A stretch of DNA of 64,000 nucleotides from Antrodiella citrinella (taxonomy: Eukaryota > Basidiomycota > Agaricomycetes > Polyporales > Steccherinaceae): positions 1 to 64,000 of the forward strand of contig SGPM01000031.1 in assembly GCA_004802725.1 (NCBI GenBank), given 5' to 3'. The translations under genes and the position numbers were made by a program. Below are positions 20,866-32,759 of this stretch, piece after piece. Below the pieces are notes generated by a model. The model worked only from the letters and a program-made list of their open reading frames with translations. It searched no databases and was not told the origin of the DNA. Numbering within the stretch: the stretch's first letter is position 1; every line of letters begins with the position of its first letter.

Positions 20866-23787
20866 TTACGACCGAGAGGCCGATTCTGGAGGCGCAATGG
20901 ACCACACGCTCTCCTTGCTACCGCCACCTTGCCTATCTGTGCGAAGGGGGACGGCAGCAGCCTGCGAACCCTGGGGCTGGGGCGCTGATAGCTGAGGCGA
21001 CTGAGCGGGCGATTGTTGCGGTTGAGTCGACTGTTGTTGCGGCTGAGACTGGCTAGGGGAAGCAGAAGCCGCCTTCATCTCGTCGAGGCCCCTCTTCACA
21101 CCAGCCATCATCCTGTCCGTCCTCTCCACCATCTCCTCCAACTGCCTCTTCTGCTCGGCGAGCTGCATATAGTGCTTCTCGAGCTCGGGGGCCGTAGGAA
21201 TAGGAGGGACGCCGCTCGGCGCAGACATACCACCGGGGTGGTAGAACGACAGCCCGTGGGCGTGTCCGTGAATGCTGCTATGAGGCGGCGGGAGGACGAA
21301 TCCAGGGCTGGGCGCGTTGTTCATGCCAGGACCGGCCAAAGGCGAGTGGGTCCTGCTGGGCGGCCCAGCGAAGCCCGCAGCGGAGCCAGAGCGAATATAA
21401 CTGGCGGGGGGTCCATACGAACCACCTTCGCCGAGGACGGCATTGACAGATGGCAAATCGAATCCACCATGGGGATTGGGCGAGAAGGGGTTACCGCGAG
21501 GTGCACCAGCGCCGTAGCGAGGGTCCCCTCCGAACGCGCTACCAGGACGATCGTGAATCATGGAGGGGCCGGCGTCGCTTGGGTGGTGGCCAGCGAGCTG
21601 CATCTGCATCGTCACGGGGATATCACCCCACGGTTGCTGAGCGGTCTGATGACTATTGCTTGCCCGTCTTCCACCTCGAGAAGCACGCTTGCGTCCGCGT
21701 CCCATACCCTCCTCATCGTCACCGTCACCACTCTCCTCCTTCTCCTGATTCGCCTTCCCCCTCCTAGCACGCTTCTTCGTCGGCTGCTTCTCGTCGCCTT
21801 CGTCATCGCTGGCCTCCGTGCCGGTTCCACCTTCCGCGTTTCCGGCCGAGCGTGCACGGCCAACGCTCGCAAGCACTTCTGCTGCAGCCTGGTCTGTCAT
21901 GATCCGATCCTGCGCGGTAGGTGACCCACCTGGAGCAGCTGGCACACGTTTACGACGTTTAATCACCGTCTTCTTCATCGAATTGGGACGATGTGTTCCG
22001 TGTAGTTTGAAGTAGAGGCCTACGGCGAAGAGAGCGACGTATCAGCAAGACGGATTTTTAACGAAGCAAAGGGAGGGTGATAGCGAAAGATTCAGTGCGT
22101 GCGTGCGTGCGACGTTTTTGCCAGCCACTGTCAACGTATGCAACATCCCAACAAATCAAAACCGCCCAGTGAAAGGTTCTCATTGGACACCCAGATAAAG
22201 ACCCAAAATTATCTGATAAGATTTGCGTCACCCTGAAATACGGGGGCCAAGTAGTTCCGGTTTCTCACGGATGTGATAAGCACCGGTGCGTGGCAGCGAG
22301 ATGCCTTGCTGGCAATCTCTGAGGACCAAAGGATGCAGTAAAATCGAAGAGGAAAGGCCAGCAAGGTGACACGAAGGGGAAGACAAAAGGAGTATGAAAG
22401 AAAGGAACACTCACCGCACGCGTTGCAAATGTTATTGCCGACATCATCTCTCCTCCACAAAGGCGTAGTGCTTGTCCCACAATTAGCGCAACTCAAGGCT
22501 CCGACTGATTGGCGCATCCTTGCACGGCTGTTTACGGCCACAGGCGAAGACTGTTCAGCAGGTTCCGTTTCCATGGGCTGGGGAACTGGTTCTGCGCCAG
22601 CCGATGGGTCACTTGTACCGGCGGCGGCAGCTGCAGCTGCAGCGACGTGTTGCATGGCAGCTACAATAGCGTTATTGAAGGTAGGACACCCCGAGCAAGC
22701 CGATGTACCACCCGTACCGTCACATCGCCCGTCACCCGGGCAGGTGCCGGAATGTACCTTTGTCCCTTGATCGCCAGTGGATGGCTGTTGGTTCTGTTGT
22801 GTGGGCGGAACAGAAGAAGTAAGTACGGCAGGAGGTGAAGTAGACATCTGTCGTTGACTGACAGAAGCGTTAGGATGCGTCGCAGAGGGAGCAGAGGAGG
22901 TAGTTGACCGAGCGAGATTGACTGGTCGAGGCATGCGTCTATTTTTCAGATAGAGACCTGGTTACAAGGGACCAGAAGTAAGTATCCAGGTGTGACAATG
23001 GAGATCATAAGTAGAGTGTGGAATGAACACGACGGAGGGGTCAGGCCCATCGGACCCTGTCGGCATCGCAGGGAAGTATAGGAGGAAGGTAGCAATCATG
23101 CCCGAAAGATCAATTTGAACCGCTCAGGAAGGGTGGCAAGTGAACGATAGCCATGAGCTACCATACACGCATAGATTGCCCGACCGAGCTTTGTTGGCTC
23201 CGCCTCGCGTAGGACACGCGTCGAAGTCATATGAGATCAACGCGGAATCGATATGATTCTGCAAAGGAGTGGACCTTGTCCTGCGCGGAAGACGCGTATG
23301 CACGTGGCACACGGGAGGCAAGAATCCGCGATGGCGTCAAGGAGAAAGTGCGAAGGAGATCAAGGAATGAATGAGAATGAGATGACTCACCACACGCGTT
23401 GCAGATTGACTTTCCATCCGCATCTCGTCGCCACAAGGGGGTCTGTGACGTTGCACAATTGGCGCAGGTGAGCGGTGCGCCGTTGCTGAGACTGGGGGAC
23501 TTGTTGGTGAGGGTGGGGTCTATGTTCTCCGTGTCCCTCTGATCCTCCCTCAGCGCAGGATCCAAGACGAGAGGGGACGTGTCGGTATTGTCAGCCTGCT
23601 GTTGCATTGGTACAGCTGGCAGGCCGGTGGTGGGAGAAGGCGGTGCAGAAGATGAAGATTGCTCGTGTCTGGAGTGATCGGAGGCAGGAGGGGTGTGTAT
23701 CTGGCCGTTGTACTGGAGTCTAGGGAACGCAGACAGTGCAGGATTGTGCATGTCCGTCATGTGCGATTCAACCACGACCGCGGGCAT
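20866..23787 (-). CDS. two-finger GATA factor, iron-responsive SRE/Urbs1/Fep1 type
   Basis: Predicted repressor of siderophore and iron-uptake genes under iron-replete conditions. Exons 23391-23787, 22415-22957 and 20866-22019 sum to 697 residues in frame. Finger 1 (about residues 115-140) reads [19 protein letters not shown] then SICNACG, continued by [14 protein letters not shown]. Finger 2 reads [18 protein letters not shown] then NNICNACG, continued by [16 protein letters not shown]. Between them is [20 protein letters not shown], the four-Cys region that marks Urbs1, SreA, Fep1 and Cir1 and is implicated in iron sensing. After finger 2 come basic nuclear-localisation runs ([15 protein letters not shown]) and a coiled segment near [20 protein letters not shown]. 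Both introns split the last Gly codon of a finger, pointing to an exon duplication origin. The start at 23787 is the first ATG; an upstream exon is possible because CAG precedes it. Confidence 0.92.
22211..22219 (+). promoter_or_regulatory. ATCTGATAA GATA-factor site in the second intron of the GATA gene
   Basis: ATCTGATAA, followed by GAT, matches the ATCWGATAA consensus reported for SreA-type iron GATA factors. It lies within intron 22020-22414 of the gene for such a factor, which would allow autoregulation. The motif is seen; binding is inference. Confidence 0.45.
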
Positions 23788-25793
23788 TATGCTGCTGTGG
23801 TCTGACACAGGGACAGGAGAAGCGAGACGATTAGGAGGGGGATATACGGCGACTATACTTTAGGTGGTCCGTGAACAGTAAGACGAATATAAGAAAAGAG
23901 CTCGAGGACGTCGGGAACGACGACGACGAGGGAATGTTGAGGAATAGGAGCGGAAGAAGAGTAAAGGAGAACAAAATGGGGGGAGATGCGCACAAGCGAC
24001 TAGATAATAAACCGAGATAACGACGGCCAATCACACATCACCCATTTCCCTCACGTAACCGGAATTGTTTATTTCGCACGGTATATTTATCCGATAATCC
24101 CCTAAAAAGGCGTCATTTGCGCGCAGCACCAACGTCCCTTTCGCCTTTTCAGTAACAAGGATTATCGTCTCACAGTACCGTCCAATGTTCTCAGCACGTC
24201 GCATTCTGTCTCGACGTAGATGTTCGCTCGTTTACAGGGCCAACACCCGTGCCTAGCGCCAACATACATCAATTGTTCCCAAAGGAACACCTTCGGAAAT
24301 CGTTCTAGACTGACCCGTGATCCTCTCACAAACGAACTAACCGTTACCAAAACGAACGGTCGCCTCAGGATCCAGCGTAACGTTCGAACTCGTTGTCAGA
24401 TTGCGCGGACAAGTGATTGCACAGAAAGTAGCTTGAAAGCCGTTATCGATCCTCGAGGCTCAAACAACTGAATAACGAGCGCGATTCTCGTCCTCGGCGA
24501 GGCAGATCGAAGACGCCTCAACGTGTCTCCAGAATTAGCGGTATGACCACATATGACCAGACACGGACCAGTCTTTCAAACCGGCAGTCCGTCAAGTAGG
24601 GCGGGAAGTGCAAAGGCTGCCGTGTATGTCGTGATGACTGACCAAGGAATATCTGATAAGATCCATTTTTCGTGCGATCCATTGCCACGTCAAAGCAAGA
24701 TGAGTGAGAGAGGCGTGGTCCTTGAGAACGTAAGAAGGCAGATGATGTGGATCTCTGCGTTTCGGACGAGGACGCCCGAATCGCCACAACTAATTTCAGC
24801 TAGGTGTGTCGTTGAAGCTTTGAAGAGGCGAAAACAGTGAGTAACTATGCCCTGCCTGGGACTTGCCTGGGACTCCGTTTGGGGTTACACAAAAACAAGA
24901 GTGCTTGATGAGAGTAGCACCCTCCTGATGCGCAGATAAAACTCTCACCGATGCGATAATCCAGGAAGCCACCCTGGATAATCATCGCCTGATACAGCGC
25001 GACCGTGGCGAGGATCTAAAAGCTGCCGCGATGAGACCTCAAAAGTACGACGGAACGTCAGGTATCTAAGCTTGTTTGTAAATCCTCCGTAACATGTGCA
25101 TTATGGTACGACAAAGGCTCGTATTCACGGTCCCTTGACCAAGAAGTACAAGGGCGTTGCGGTCATTGCGGCACTACGACGGCGCCCTCGTTTGCAGTGG
25201 GCGCGCTAACAGTACAGAGTTCTCTTGAAATTCTCCGTTGACACAACGTACATACGGCAAAAACGTGAAACCAGAGCGAATGAATGGAATTTTTGACGCA
25301 CGTGTACGATGGGTTGGAGATACCCCAACCGGTGCTCAATAGACTTTGTAGCTTTTACTGCGTCTCTTTGAGTACGTTATCAGCGTTAGGAAAAAGAGAT
25401 TTGGGACACATACAAATTGAAACTCTTCGAACGGAAAACTCATACTCCAGGGGCGTAGAAAGGGATCTGTTGTCCCAACTTCCGACTCGTAAGAGCAAAA
25501 TAAAATCCACACTTGGGACGAAAGATGGCGGGCGGTGGTGACAAAACAGATAAAGACGAGAAAGTTAATGTTGTCTTGTAATCAGTCACTGACCTGAACA
25601 GCGATGATCCTGGAATCTGGATGAGGTCGATGAACAGAATAGCTTGAGGGAGGCGCCCGGAATACACGAGCGTCCAAATCCAGATTAGGCAGTTCGTTCC
25701 GGCGTTCCGGCAACCAGCGTCTGCAGCCCACCACGCCGCCTCGAGAGGAGAGAACCGCAACAACATCGCCATCCTCCCAATCCTCAAGACAAC
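23788..25793. other. 2-kb intergenic region, promoters of the GATA factor and eL37 genes
   Basis: No gene recognised. The stretch just upstream of the GATA gene (23850-24110) carries several GATAA/TTATC cores, for example TTATCCGATAAT near 24087, and a purine/pyrimidine-biased part (23870-23990). An exact ATCTGATAA site lies at 24651. The block 24940-25050 contains a short inverted repeat around CCAGG...CCTGG with GATAAT on each side (about 24955-24985). Confidence 0.45.
24651..24659 (+). promoter_or_regulatory. ATCTGATAA GATA-factor site upstream of the GATA gene
   Basis: Second exact copy of ATCTGATAAGAT in this neighbourhood, 864 bases upstream of the GATA-factor start codon. The same 12 bases occur at 22211-22222. 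A 9-base consensus site repeated exactly near a gene for its cognate factor suggests feedback control. Confidence 0.4.
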
Positions 25794-26606
25794 ATGGTGA
25801 GTCTCTCCCCGTTTTCGCTGCTAGAAGGGATCCTGGCCGTCATCGGGATGCATGGACGTTTGAATGGAGTGGATCTGTGCGCAGAAGGACGATGGATGGG
25901 TCGGTGAAGGAACGGATGACGGACAGAGATGATATTCATTGGCGGTTTTGCCTCTGGAAACTTTTTTCGTGCGGATCGCTGACTGCGCCATCCTTGTTTC
26001 ACAGACAAAAGGTTCGTTAGATTCGTGTGTTCTGCCTCGTTATGAGAACAGAAATTGATCGTATTCATGTGTTGTAATGGTGTATAGGAACCACCTCCTT
26101 CGGGTGAGCACATTCAGCCCTCCCGTCAAGTTATCCGCCCCTCTAACGTAATCACTCTCATCTTACAGTAAGAGGCACACCAAGTCGCATACGCTGTGCC
26201 GGCGATGCGGAAACCGTGCTTTCCACAAGCAGCACAAGGGTGCGTTCTTTCACTGCGTGTCTGTTCCGCCCAATGTTCACTCCCTCATCTCCGTCTGCCA
26301 CTGTCCTTCTGTGTACGTTTACGTCTGCTATCGAACGCAACAGAGTGCGCACAATGCGGCTTCCCCAGTGCCAAGCTGAGGTCGTACGAGTGGGGCCAGA
26401 AGGCCAAGCGCCGTAAAACCACTGGTACCGGCAGGATGAGGTACCTCAAGGACGTATCGAGGCGATTCAAGAACGGTTTCAGGTGCGTTCCATCTTGACT
26501 TTCTTCTTCGCTTCATTTGCAGGATGTTGATTCGATTTTGTGGTATGATCATAGGGAAAACACTGTCGCGAAGAAGCGCACCGTCAAGTCGACATCAGAT
26601 GCATAA
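25794..26606 (+). CDS. RPL37: 60S ribosomal protein eL37
   Basis: Zinc-ribbon protein of the large ribosomal subunit. Exons: 25794-25796 (the ATG alone), 26005-26011 (7 bases, ACAAAAG), 26088-26103 (16 bases), 26169-26239, 26344-26482 and 26555-26606; sum 95 residues, the family length. Spliced product: [18 protein letters not shown], then the zinc ligands in CRRCGNRAF and [17 protein letters not shown], then [19 protein letters not shown] and [20 protein letters not shown]. Without the 7-base exon the frame is lost and the conserved MTKGT start cannot be made, which strongly supports the micro-exon. The introns show no convincing C/D-box snoRNA. Expected to be highly expressed. Confidence 0.93.
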
Positions 26607-27127
26607 ACACCTCGCTTCTCGCGGTTTCTCTCTCGATCGTCGTATATGTCACATCCCCTCTGTATATCCGTACGCCATCCATCGCACGACGCATCACAGC
26701 GAACCATCACCGTGCAAAATACATGAGCTATGCCACGCCCATTTTCCATGCATATACACTTTTTTAATGTCCAAGTTTGCCAAATTTGTGCAAAGTCAGG
26801 AGACGGTTTTCTAAGATACCGCAGCGAGATTCTCTGGCCGAGTAGTGAAGTAATGAGGGCTCGGCGATCTTTTTATCCATTGCCAGTTCATTCTACATAG
26901 ACGTCCTTAATGAGAGAACGACTATCTTTTCTCACAAGGTCAGCTACGGAGACTAATAGACGTCTTGGCAAATGGCTGGTCGTCCATCTCGGCAAACAAC
27001 TTGGCTAAAGCCTCCCAAATTAATGCATCCTTACATTTATCCTATCCAACTCTAACACATAGTGAGAAACCCAAGATCAAAGTCTCTTCACAGTTGTAGT
27101 TATTTCACATCCACTCCGCCCTCGGAG
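26607..27127. other. intergenic between eL37 and the VPS9 gene
   Basis: About 520 bases between the stop codons of two converging genes; AT-rich in places, consistent with 3' untranslated sequence. No gene seen. Confidence 0.5.
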
Positions 27128-30100
27128 TCACTCATCGTGAAACCCGCCCATGGCCCTAACAGCCTCCACCAGCCTCTTGTACTCCTTAAGCAGCTCCCCG
27201 ACTTCTGAGACCTTGATGTCGTCGGCCGTGCACTCCAAGAACCGTTGGTTCGGGGGAGAAATGCGGATCGCGATGGGTGAGGGCGCGCGCGAGGAGAGTG
27301 GGGTGTCAGCGTAGCGGTTCGAGGAAGACGCGGCTACCAGGGAGGGGAGGAGGAGGGAGGAGCGTCGGGAAGGAGGTGGTGAACCCTGTTACATTCATAA
27401 CAAAGNCAGTATGAGCGAGAAAGAGAGAGAGAGGTGACAGTTATTTCGTACCTTGGCGGCTTCATGCGCCGCGGCAGCAGCAGCCTGCGCACCCGACAAC
27501 CTCGCCAGCCCAGTGACACTCGCCAGCCTATCCGCGATACTCTTCCTCCCACTCGCCGTGCTATTCATCCTCGGCCTCCCTTTCCTCTTCCCTTTGGCCC
27601 TCCTCGAACTCATCATACTCTCGAAGCTCCTTATACTCCTCGTATCATGCTCCGCCTCCTCGTACTCTACCTCCCCGTCCTCGTCGTCTTCCGACTCATC
27701 AGCCTCGTCCGACTCCGCAGACTCCGCAGACGACCCACTTGCGTCTTCCAAGCGCATCGACCGACTCGATCCAGGCCGGGACAAAGGCACCTCCAAGAGC
27801 TGCTGTCCCGACTCTTCGTCCTTCTTCGGTTTTGCAGCGCCCGGCAACGACGCCGCCAACCCCGCGATCGAGAACCCCGTATCGCGCCTCAACAGCCCAA
27901 AACTCGGGGTCCTCGAATTCCACATCGACTCCTGTTGTCCCTCTGCGCCGGCGCGGCGCTCGGTCGTACCCTCGGGGTTGGGCGTACCAGGGAGGAAAGC
28001 GCGTAGGACGCCGAAGGATGTATCGACGACGCCGGAGATGACTTTGTTCGCGGAACCCGCGATCGCGTCGACTTGCTGTTCGACGCGCCCCCGGAGGGAG
28101 GCGTGGATGCTGTGGGGTGAGGGCGGTTGGCCTGCTGCACGCGTGACGGGAATGGGGGTCAGTTCCGCGGTGCTGTGGAACGTTTTCGTCAGCGTTTATT
28201 TCAAGTTTAACGGCAAGTGGAAAGAGAGGAGGCGGCGAGACAACAACGCTACGTCCATGCGGATCCCACCACGCAGGAAAAAATGTGCGTGTGTGGACAT
28301 GGACATGTAGGATTTTGCACAACCACGGAAACACGGACGTACCTCAGTACAGTCTTCTCTTTCTCTCCTAACCCCAATGCAGCCAAATCCACATTCTCCA
28401 AGAACTCGGCCACCGCCAACAAATTGATTAGACAGTACGCCTCCTCGCCTCCGACTGCCTCCCATCTAAACCGCTGCGTATACAGTAGATGAGAAACAAG
28501 GTGTGGAGGATTTGTCTTCACGACTGCGAAGATCATTAACGGGAGAATGATATCGCCCGAGACTGGAGTGGGGTTCGCAGGCGGCGCAGGCGAGATCGTG
28601 AGCTTAGGAGATGAAGTTGAAGGTGGTGGTGGCACGGTCAGGCTCAAGTTAGAAGGGGCTGCAGGGGCGAGGCCGCTGTTCAGGGACTCTGGAGGTGTTG
28701 ATGAATCAGGCGAAGCGACAAGCTTAGACACGTCTTCCAACACTATCGTCTTGTCCGAATCCACGGCAGGCATACTGGCTCCGGACCACGTATTACTATC
28801 TTGCGGCTTGTCACTATCGTCATCATCATCGACGTCGACGGTGGTGTTCGTGTGTTTGCCAAACGATGATGCACGAGGTGTCTTCTCGTCCAAATGCTCT
28901 TCTTCCGGCTTGAGTCGAATTGGCGGTAACCGTGATAATCCATCTTCATGGTGATATTAAGATGAGAAGTAAGACGATGAAACAGCTTCTGATCAACTTA
29001 CCGACGATGATTTTATGAGATGCGACAAGCACAGCGGCTTTGTCTGCTGGAGCCCGACATGCGGTGTCCAGTTGTGAAAGAGCTGGCAGGTGGCAGACGA
29101 AGATTGTTCAGAGTTAATACCGCGGAAGAAATATCTCATACTCACTTTCGCCACATGCCTTTACAACAGCTTCGACTTCTACGCCAGAAGTGCCGACATC
29201 CACGCCAAGGTGCGCCAGTGACAGGTCTAGCAGGTTCACCGCTGCTATACGGCTGGACAATGCCTCGTCGTGACTTGCATCATCTGAGCATGATTGAAGG
29301 AACAGCCTATCGCATGCCGAAGCATAAGCATCCTGATGTTAATCAATAGAACCCGACGCACCTGTCGTAGAACATCGAACACAGCGTCCGCTCCACGTTC
29401 TCGAGCATCTCCCTGATCCGCTTCTCCTTCTCATCTTCAACTTGGTCATCTCCATCATCTCCGTCCTTCTCCTTCTCATCCCCCGAACTCGCACTCGCAC
29501 TCTCAACCGACACAGCCCCATTCACATGCGGACTGTGTCCAAGGAACTTGCCCACGCGCCACTTCCGTCTCGCCAACTCCTCCTCCAAGTCCAAATAAAA
29601 CTCCTGGCACCTCCGCCCCAGCTCTTCTACTCCGTCCTCCCCACTAATCTCTTTCGGCACGCTGTACCCCGCCTGCGCAACCACGTCGCCTGCCCCGCTG
29701 CCGGCAACGAGCTTCAAGCTGTTCTTCGGTTTGTTCTTCACGAACGGCAACAACTCGCACTTCGCCGCGAACTCCTCAAGACGCTCGGATACCCACGACG
29801 GCGCGTGGTCCAGGTCGCGTTTGATTTCAGTGTGGATCGCTTTCAGGACACCTTTGGCGACGTCCCGTCGGATGATCCGCGTGTTCAGCGTGAAAGCCGG
29901 GACGCCCAGGCCAGGCTCTGTGTGGCTATCTGCAGATGCAGACGTGTCGGCGTGCAAAGGCAGCGTGGAGACGGTCGGGCTGGAAGGCGGAGGGGGCGTC
30001 GCTGCGCGTCCAAAGAGAGACGCGAACGAGGTCGAGAGGCGGGACGATGCTACGGGGGGCGTATTGGTCGTGCCCAGACTGACCGTGCGTGCGTTCGGAC

Positions 30101-31159
30101 GTGGTGGGAGAGGCGGTTTGGCGGGGGAAGAGGGTCCGCCCGCAGTTGGTCGGGGTGGGAGCGGCAGGGAAGCGTGGTGTAGGGGGAGAGTGTAGGTAGG
30201 GTAGTGTGGTGTACTTACTGCGGTTATTGAAGGAAACATGTGTGTTGTGGGGGATGGTGTGTGATTTGGGATGGGCGAGGCGGGAGCACTAAAAGAGAAA
30301 ATAGGGAGAGGAGGGAGCGCGGCGAGCGCAGAAGTTCGGGTGGTCGGATTGAGGATGGCCTGGAAGTGTTTCGAGGAGGGATTGAGTGACGATCGGAAGA
30401 TCAGTGTTTCCCTGAGGGAGATCTCAGTGTTCCACTTGAAAAAATTCGGGAAAGCGGACGTACTCTTCGAGTATACCCCGCAAGCCCGAAAGCGTGATCA
30501 CAGGTGCGCCCTTTCGATGTGCGCCGTCGCATATCGCAACGTGATCCTTGATGAACTCTACCGTAATGGGTTCGTTCGCTGGATGAGTATCGAGCGGCAG
30601 CAACAAAGTCGCCTAGTGTATCGTGAGCCCTGTTTTTCACTCATTCAAACTAACCACATACCTTGTTGGTGGACAGCGCGGTCCATATGTCATTCCACTC
30701 CGCCGAATGGTCCGTCTCCGTTCCCAATCTCTCCAGAATCGCCCACCCCGTGCTCGCAGCATCCAATCCCCCCGTCTGCGCCGCCGCCTTGAGATTCATG
30801 AGCTGCAATTTGCTCGTAGCATCGCCATGGAACGGATGGGGCTGGGAAGACGCCTGCACAGTCGAATGCATTGTCCCAGTAGTAGTCGTCCCCGTCGTAG
30901 TCACCGCTGGTCTCTGTCGAGGGGTATAAGGCACATATCGGGGTGTCGGCGCAGTGGGGGATGAGGCAGTTGTCGTGGCATCACCGGTGCCAGTGCTGGT
31001 CATTGAGTTGATCGAGGACGCAGATGAGCCGGGTATCGTTGGTGAGAGGAGCGGATGGGCTGCTAGGGACTCATACGACCCTGTCCTGGAAAGTTGTGCT
31101 CCTAGGGATCGAGAGAGGGAGTTACTGGCGAAGAGACCGCTGTCGCGTTTAGATGTCAT
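27128..31159 (-). CDS. VPS9-domain Rab5-family guanine nucleotide exchange factor
   Basis: Predicted activator of Rab5/Vps21-type GTPases at endosomes. I read one long gene. Exon 1 (30662-31159) starts MTSKRDSGLFASNSLSRSLG; the next exon has LLLPLDTHPANEPITVEFI and VITLSGLRGILEE and joins, by an intron ending CCCTCAG, to a frame running through MFPSITA (30239) into the body. The body holds FTLNTRIIRRDVAKGVLKA, then KRIREMLENVERTLCSMFYDR, SHDEALSSRIAAVNLLDLSL, AHLGVDV and CRAPADKAAVLVASHKIIVD, the lead-in to the VPS9 core. The core is SGDIILPLMIFAVVKTNPPH, then LVSHLLYTQRFR, then GGEEAYCLINLLAVAEFLEN. The catalytic Asp and Tyr known in Rabex-5 correspond to SGD and EEAY. A long acidic, Ser-rich tail ends VRAMGGFHDE. 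A separate gene starting at 30239 is the main alternative. Confidence 0.82.
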
Positions 31160-31726
31160 CGTGTGTATTAGATGTTAGATGTAACGCTCAATCTGCGAAT
31201 GATGCATGGATCCAATTGAATGAATGCTGATGTGAAGAGGGGATCTGTACTTACCTAGGGATGTCACTGAATCCGGGGTCGTAGCGGTTCGTTAATGAGA
31301 CGGTTCACGGATTTATAGAGTCCGTGAATGCTGTTGTGTTTATAAGTGGAAACCTGCGGGGTGCAACTTTTAGGATCCTCAAACTTGAAGTGACCTAAGA
31401 TCTCCGAGAAACGATGCCTCAGGTTTAGTGAATCGGCTATTACGAGAGTTAGAACTCACTAGAATCAGAAATCCTGATTTCTCCGTCGGCGAATGAGAAG
31501 ATGGAGAAGAGGAAGGACTGTAGTCAGTACTACTATAGCAGTCGGATTCCAAGTTACAAGCGTGTGACATCACTATTGCGTAAGGTCACGCTCGATTTCG
31601 CGTAGCGTCACACCGCGACTCATTCTGTTGTACTCAACAGTCTGGATACTACTATTGACTGAATACTGCAGCCTATATCGTATAATCCCGCTACATATCC
31701 TTTCAGAAACTCCACAGAACCTCGAC
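31160..31726. other. divergent intergenic region, no gene seen
   Basis: About 570 bases between the VPS9 gene (minus) and the helical protein gene (plus), presumably holding both promoters. GTGACATCAC-like half-sites and CACTACTATTG repeats are visible near 31565-31655, but no motif is clear enough to name. Confidence 0.4.
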
Positions 31727-32759
31727 ATGTCGTCGGATATTGTCCGCCGCCACAAAATGGCGTACAAGGACCACAACGGATACTTGGACGAAACACGTAT
31801 GCGTATCCAAGGTCAATCCTCTATTGCCCGTGACGCTGAGAACAGTGCTGCGACAAAGAGAGAGAAGAGGGATGCAGTGCAGAAGCGTATCTTCGCGCAG
31901 CACGTGTTGGATACCAAGGGGTCGTTCTTCCCTTCGTGAGTCTCCTTTCATGTTGTTGAGCCTAGGAGGCCGGGTAAGAGTAAAGAGGCTGATTATGCAG
32001 TTGCGCAGAATTGAAGAGATGAAAGAAGCAATCGCGGCACCAGAATCTTCGGCTGCGGTACAGACAAGACAGAACGAGCTCAAGGAGAAACACAAACAAG
32101 ACATCCAGGAACTGTACGACTACGAGGCGGAGCAGTACCTCGCTGATGCTGTGGATCGATACTTGTCCAAGGACGATATGGCGCCTGATCCAGTAATAGA
32201 TGTACGCCCACTACTACCTGTCGTAACACTTCACTGCTCACACTGACTACAACCAACTACGCACTACGCAGAGCTTGTACACCTCCCTCCGCGACCCAGC
32301 GCACCCCTTCCAAACTGGCTCCACCTCCGCTTGGGAAGCCTACCGTTACGCCCACCTCTCCGCCATCCTCCCGCTCCAGACCCTACACACGGAACTCGCC
32401 GCTTCTGAGCTCGCACAGCAGCGCGTCAAGGACTCGCGCTTCCCCGACAGCCTCTACCGGTACAGGCAGATCAGGAACAAGGAGACGCAGTTGCGGATCG
32501 CGCGGTTCTTGGCGGCGGATAAGATGACGAAGGAGAGGACGATGGGGGAGTATGGGTGGGCGTATAGGCAGGTGATGACGTTGGAGACGGAGTATAAGGA
32601 GAATGTGAGTTTCTTGTGTGTGTGCTCTCGGTTTACTAGTGTTTTTGCTGATTGTACGTTGTGATTGTTGGTGTGTAGGCTGATTTTAGGACGGAGGTGC
32701 AGGAGCGGTTACGGGATCTGGAGGCTACGGACCCAAGACGGAGAGCTACGAACAAGTAG
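31727..32759 (+). CDS. unrecognised, largely helical charged protein
   Basis: Family not recognised. Exons 31727-31935, 32009-32201, 32272-32604 and 32679-32759 have proper GT-AG ends and give 271 residues in frame, which supports a real gene. The N-terminus is MSSDIVRRHKMAYKDHNGYL; then EKRDAVQKRIFAQHVLDTKG and a coiled-coil-like stretch NELKEKHKQDIQELYDYEAE. After this come SLYTSLRDPAHPF, AWEAYRYAHLSAILPLQTLH, ALTELA-like helix repeats and MGEYGWAYRQVMTLETEY; it ends DPRRRATNK. No signal peptide or membrane helix. High charge and helix suggest a structural or complex subunit, but no function is claimed. Confidence 0.65.

Noticed and set aside
21013..21924. 303-codon open frame on the plus strand opposite the GATA factor
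   Set aside because: Arg/Leu/His-rich shadow of the confident GATA-factor exon; composition alone keeps it open.
25797..26343. possible C/D-box snoRNA in eL37 introns
   Set aside because: A CTGA is present, but no RTGATGA box at a suitable distance; only GATGAT-like strings are seen.
29442..30182. 246-codon plus-strand frame opposite the VPS9 gene
   Set aside because: Arg-rich antisense shadow of the VPS9 N-terminal exon, with no start context or domain.
30240..30420. separate short gene before the VPS9 gene
   Set aside because: The frame runs on through an intron with fitting phase into the VPS9 body and there is no stop or terminator between; kept as one gene, with the alternative noted.
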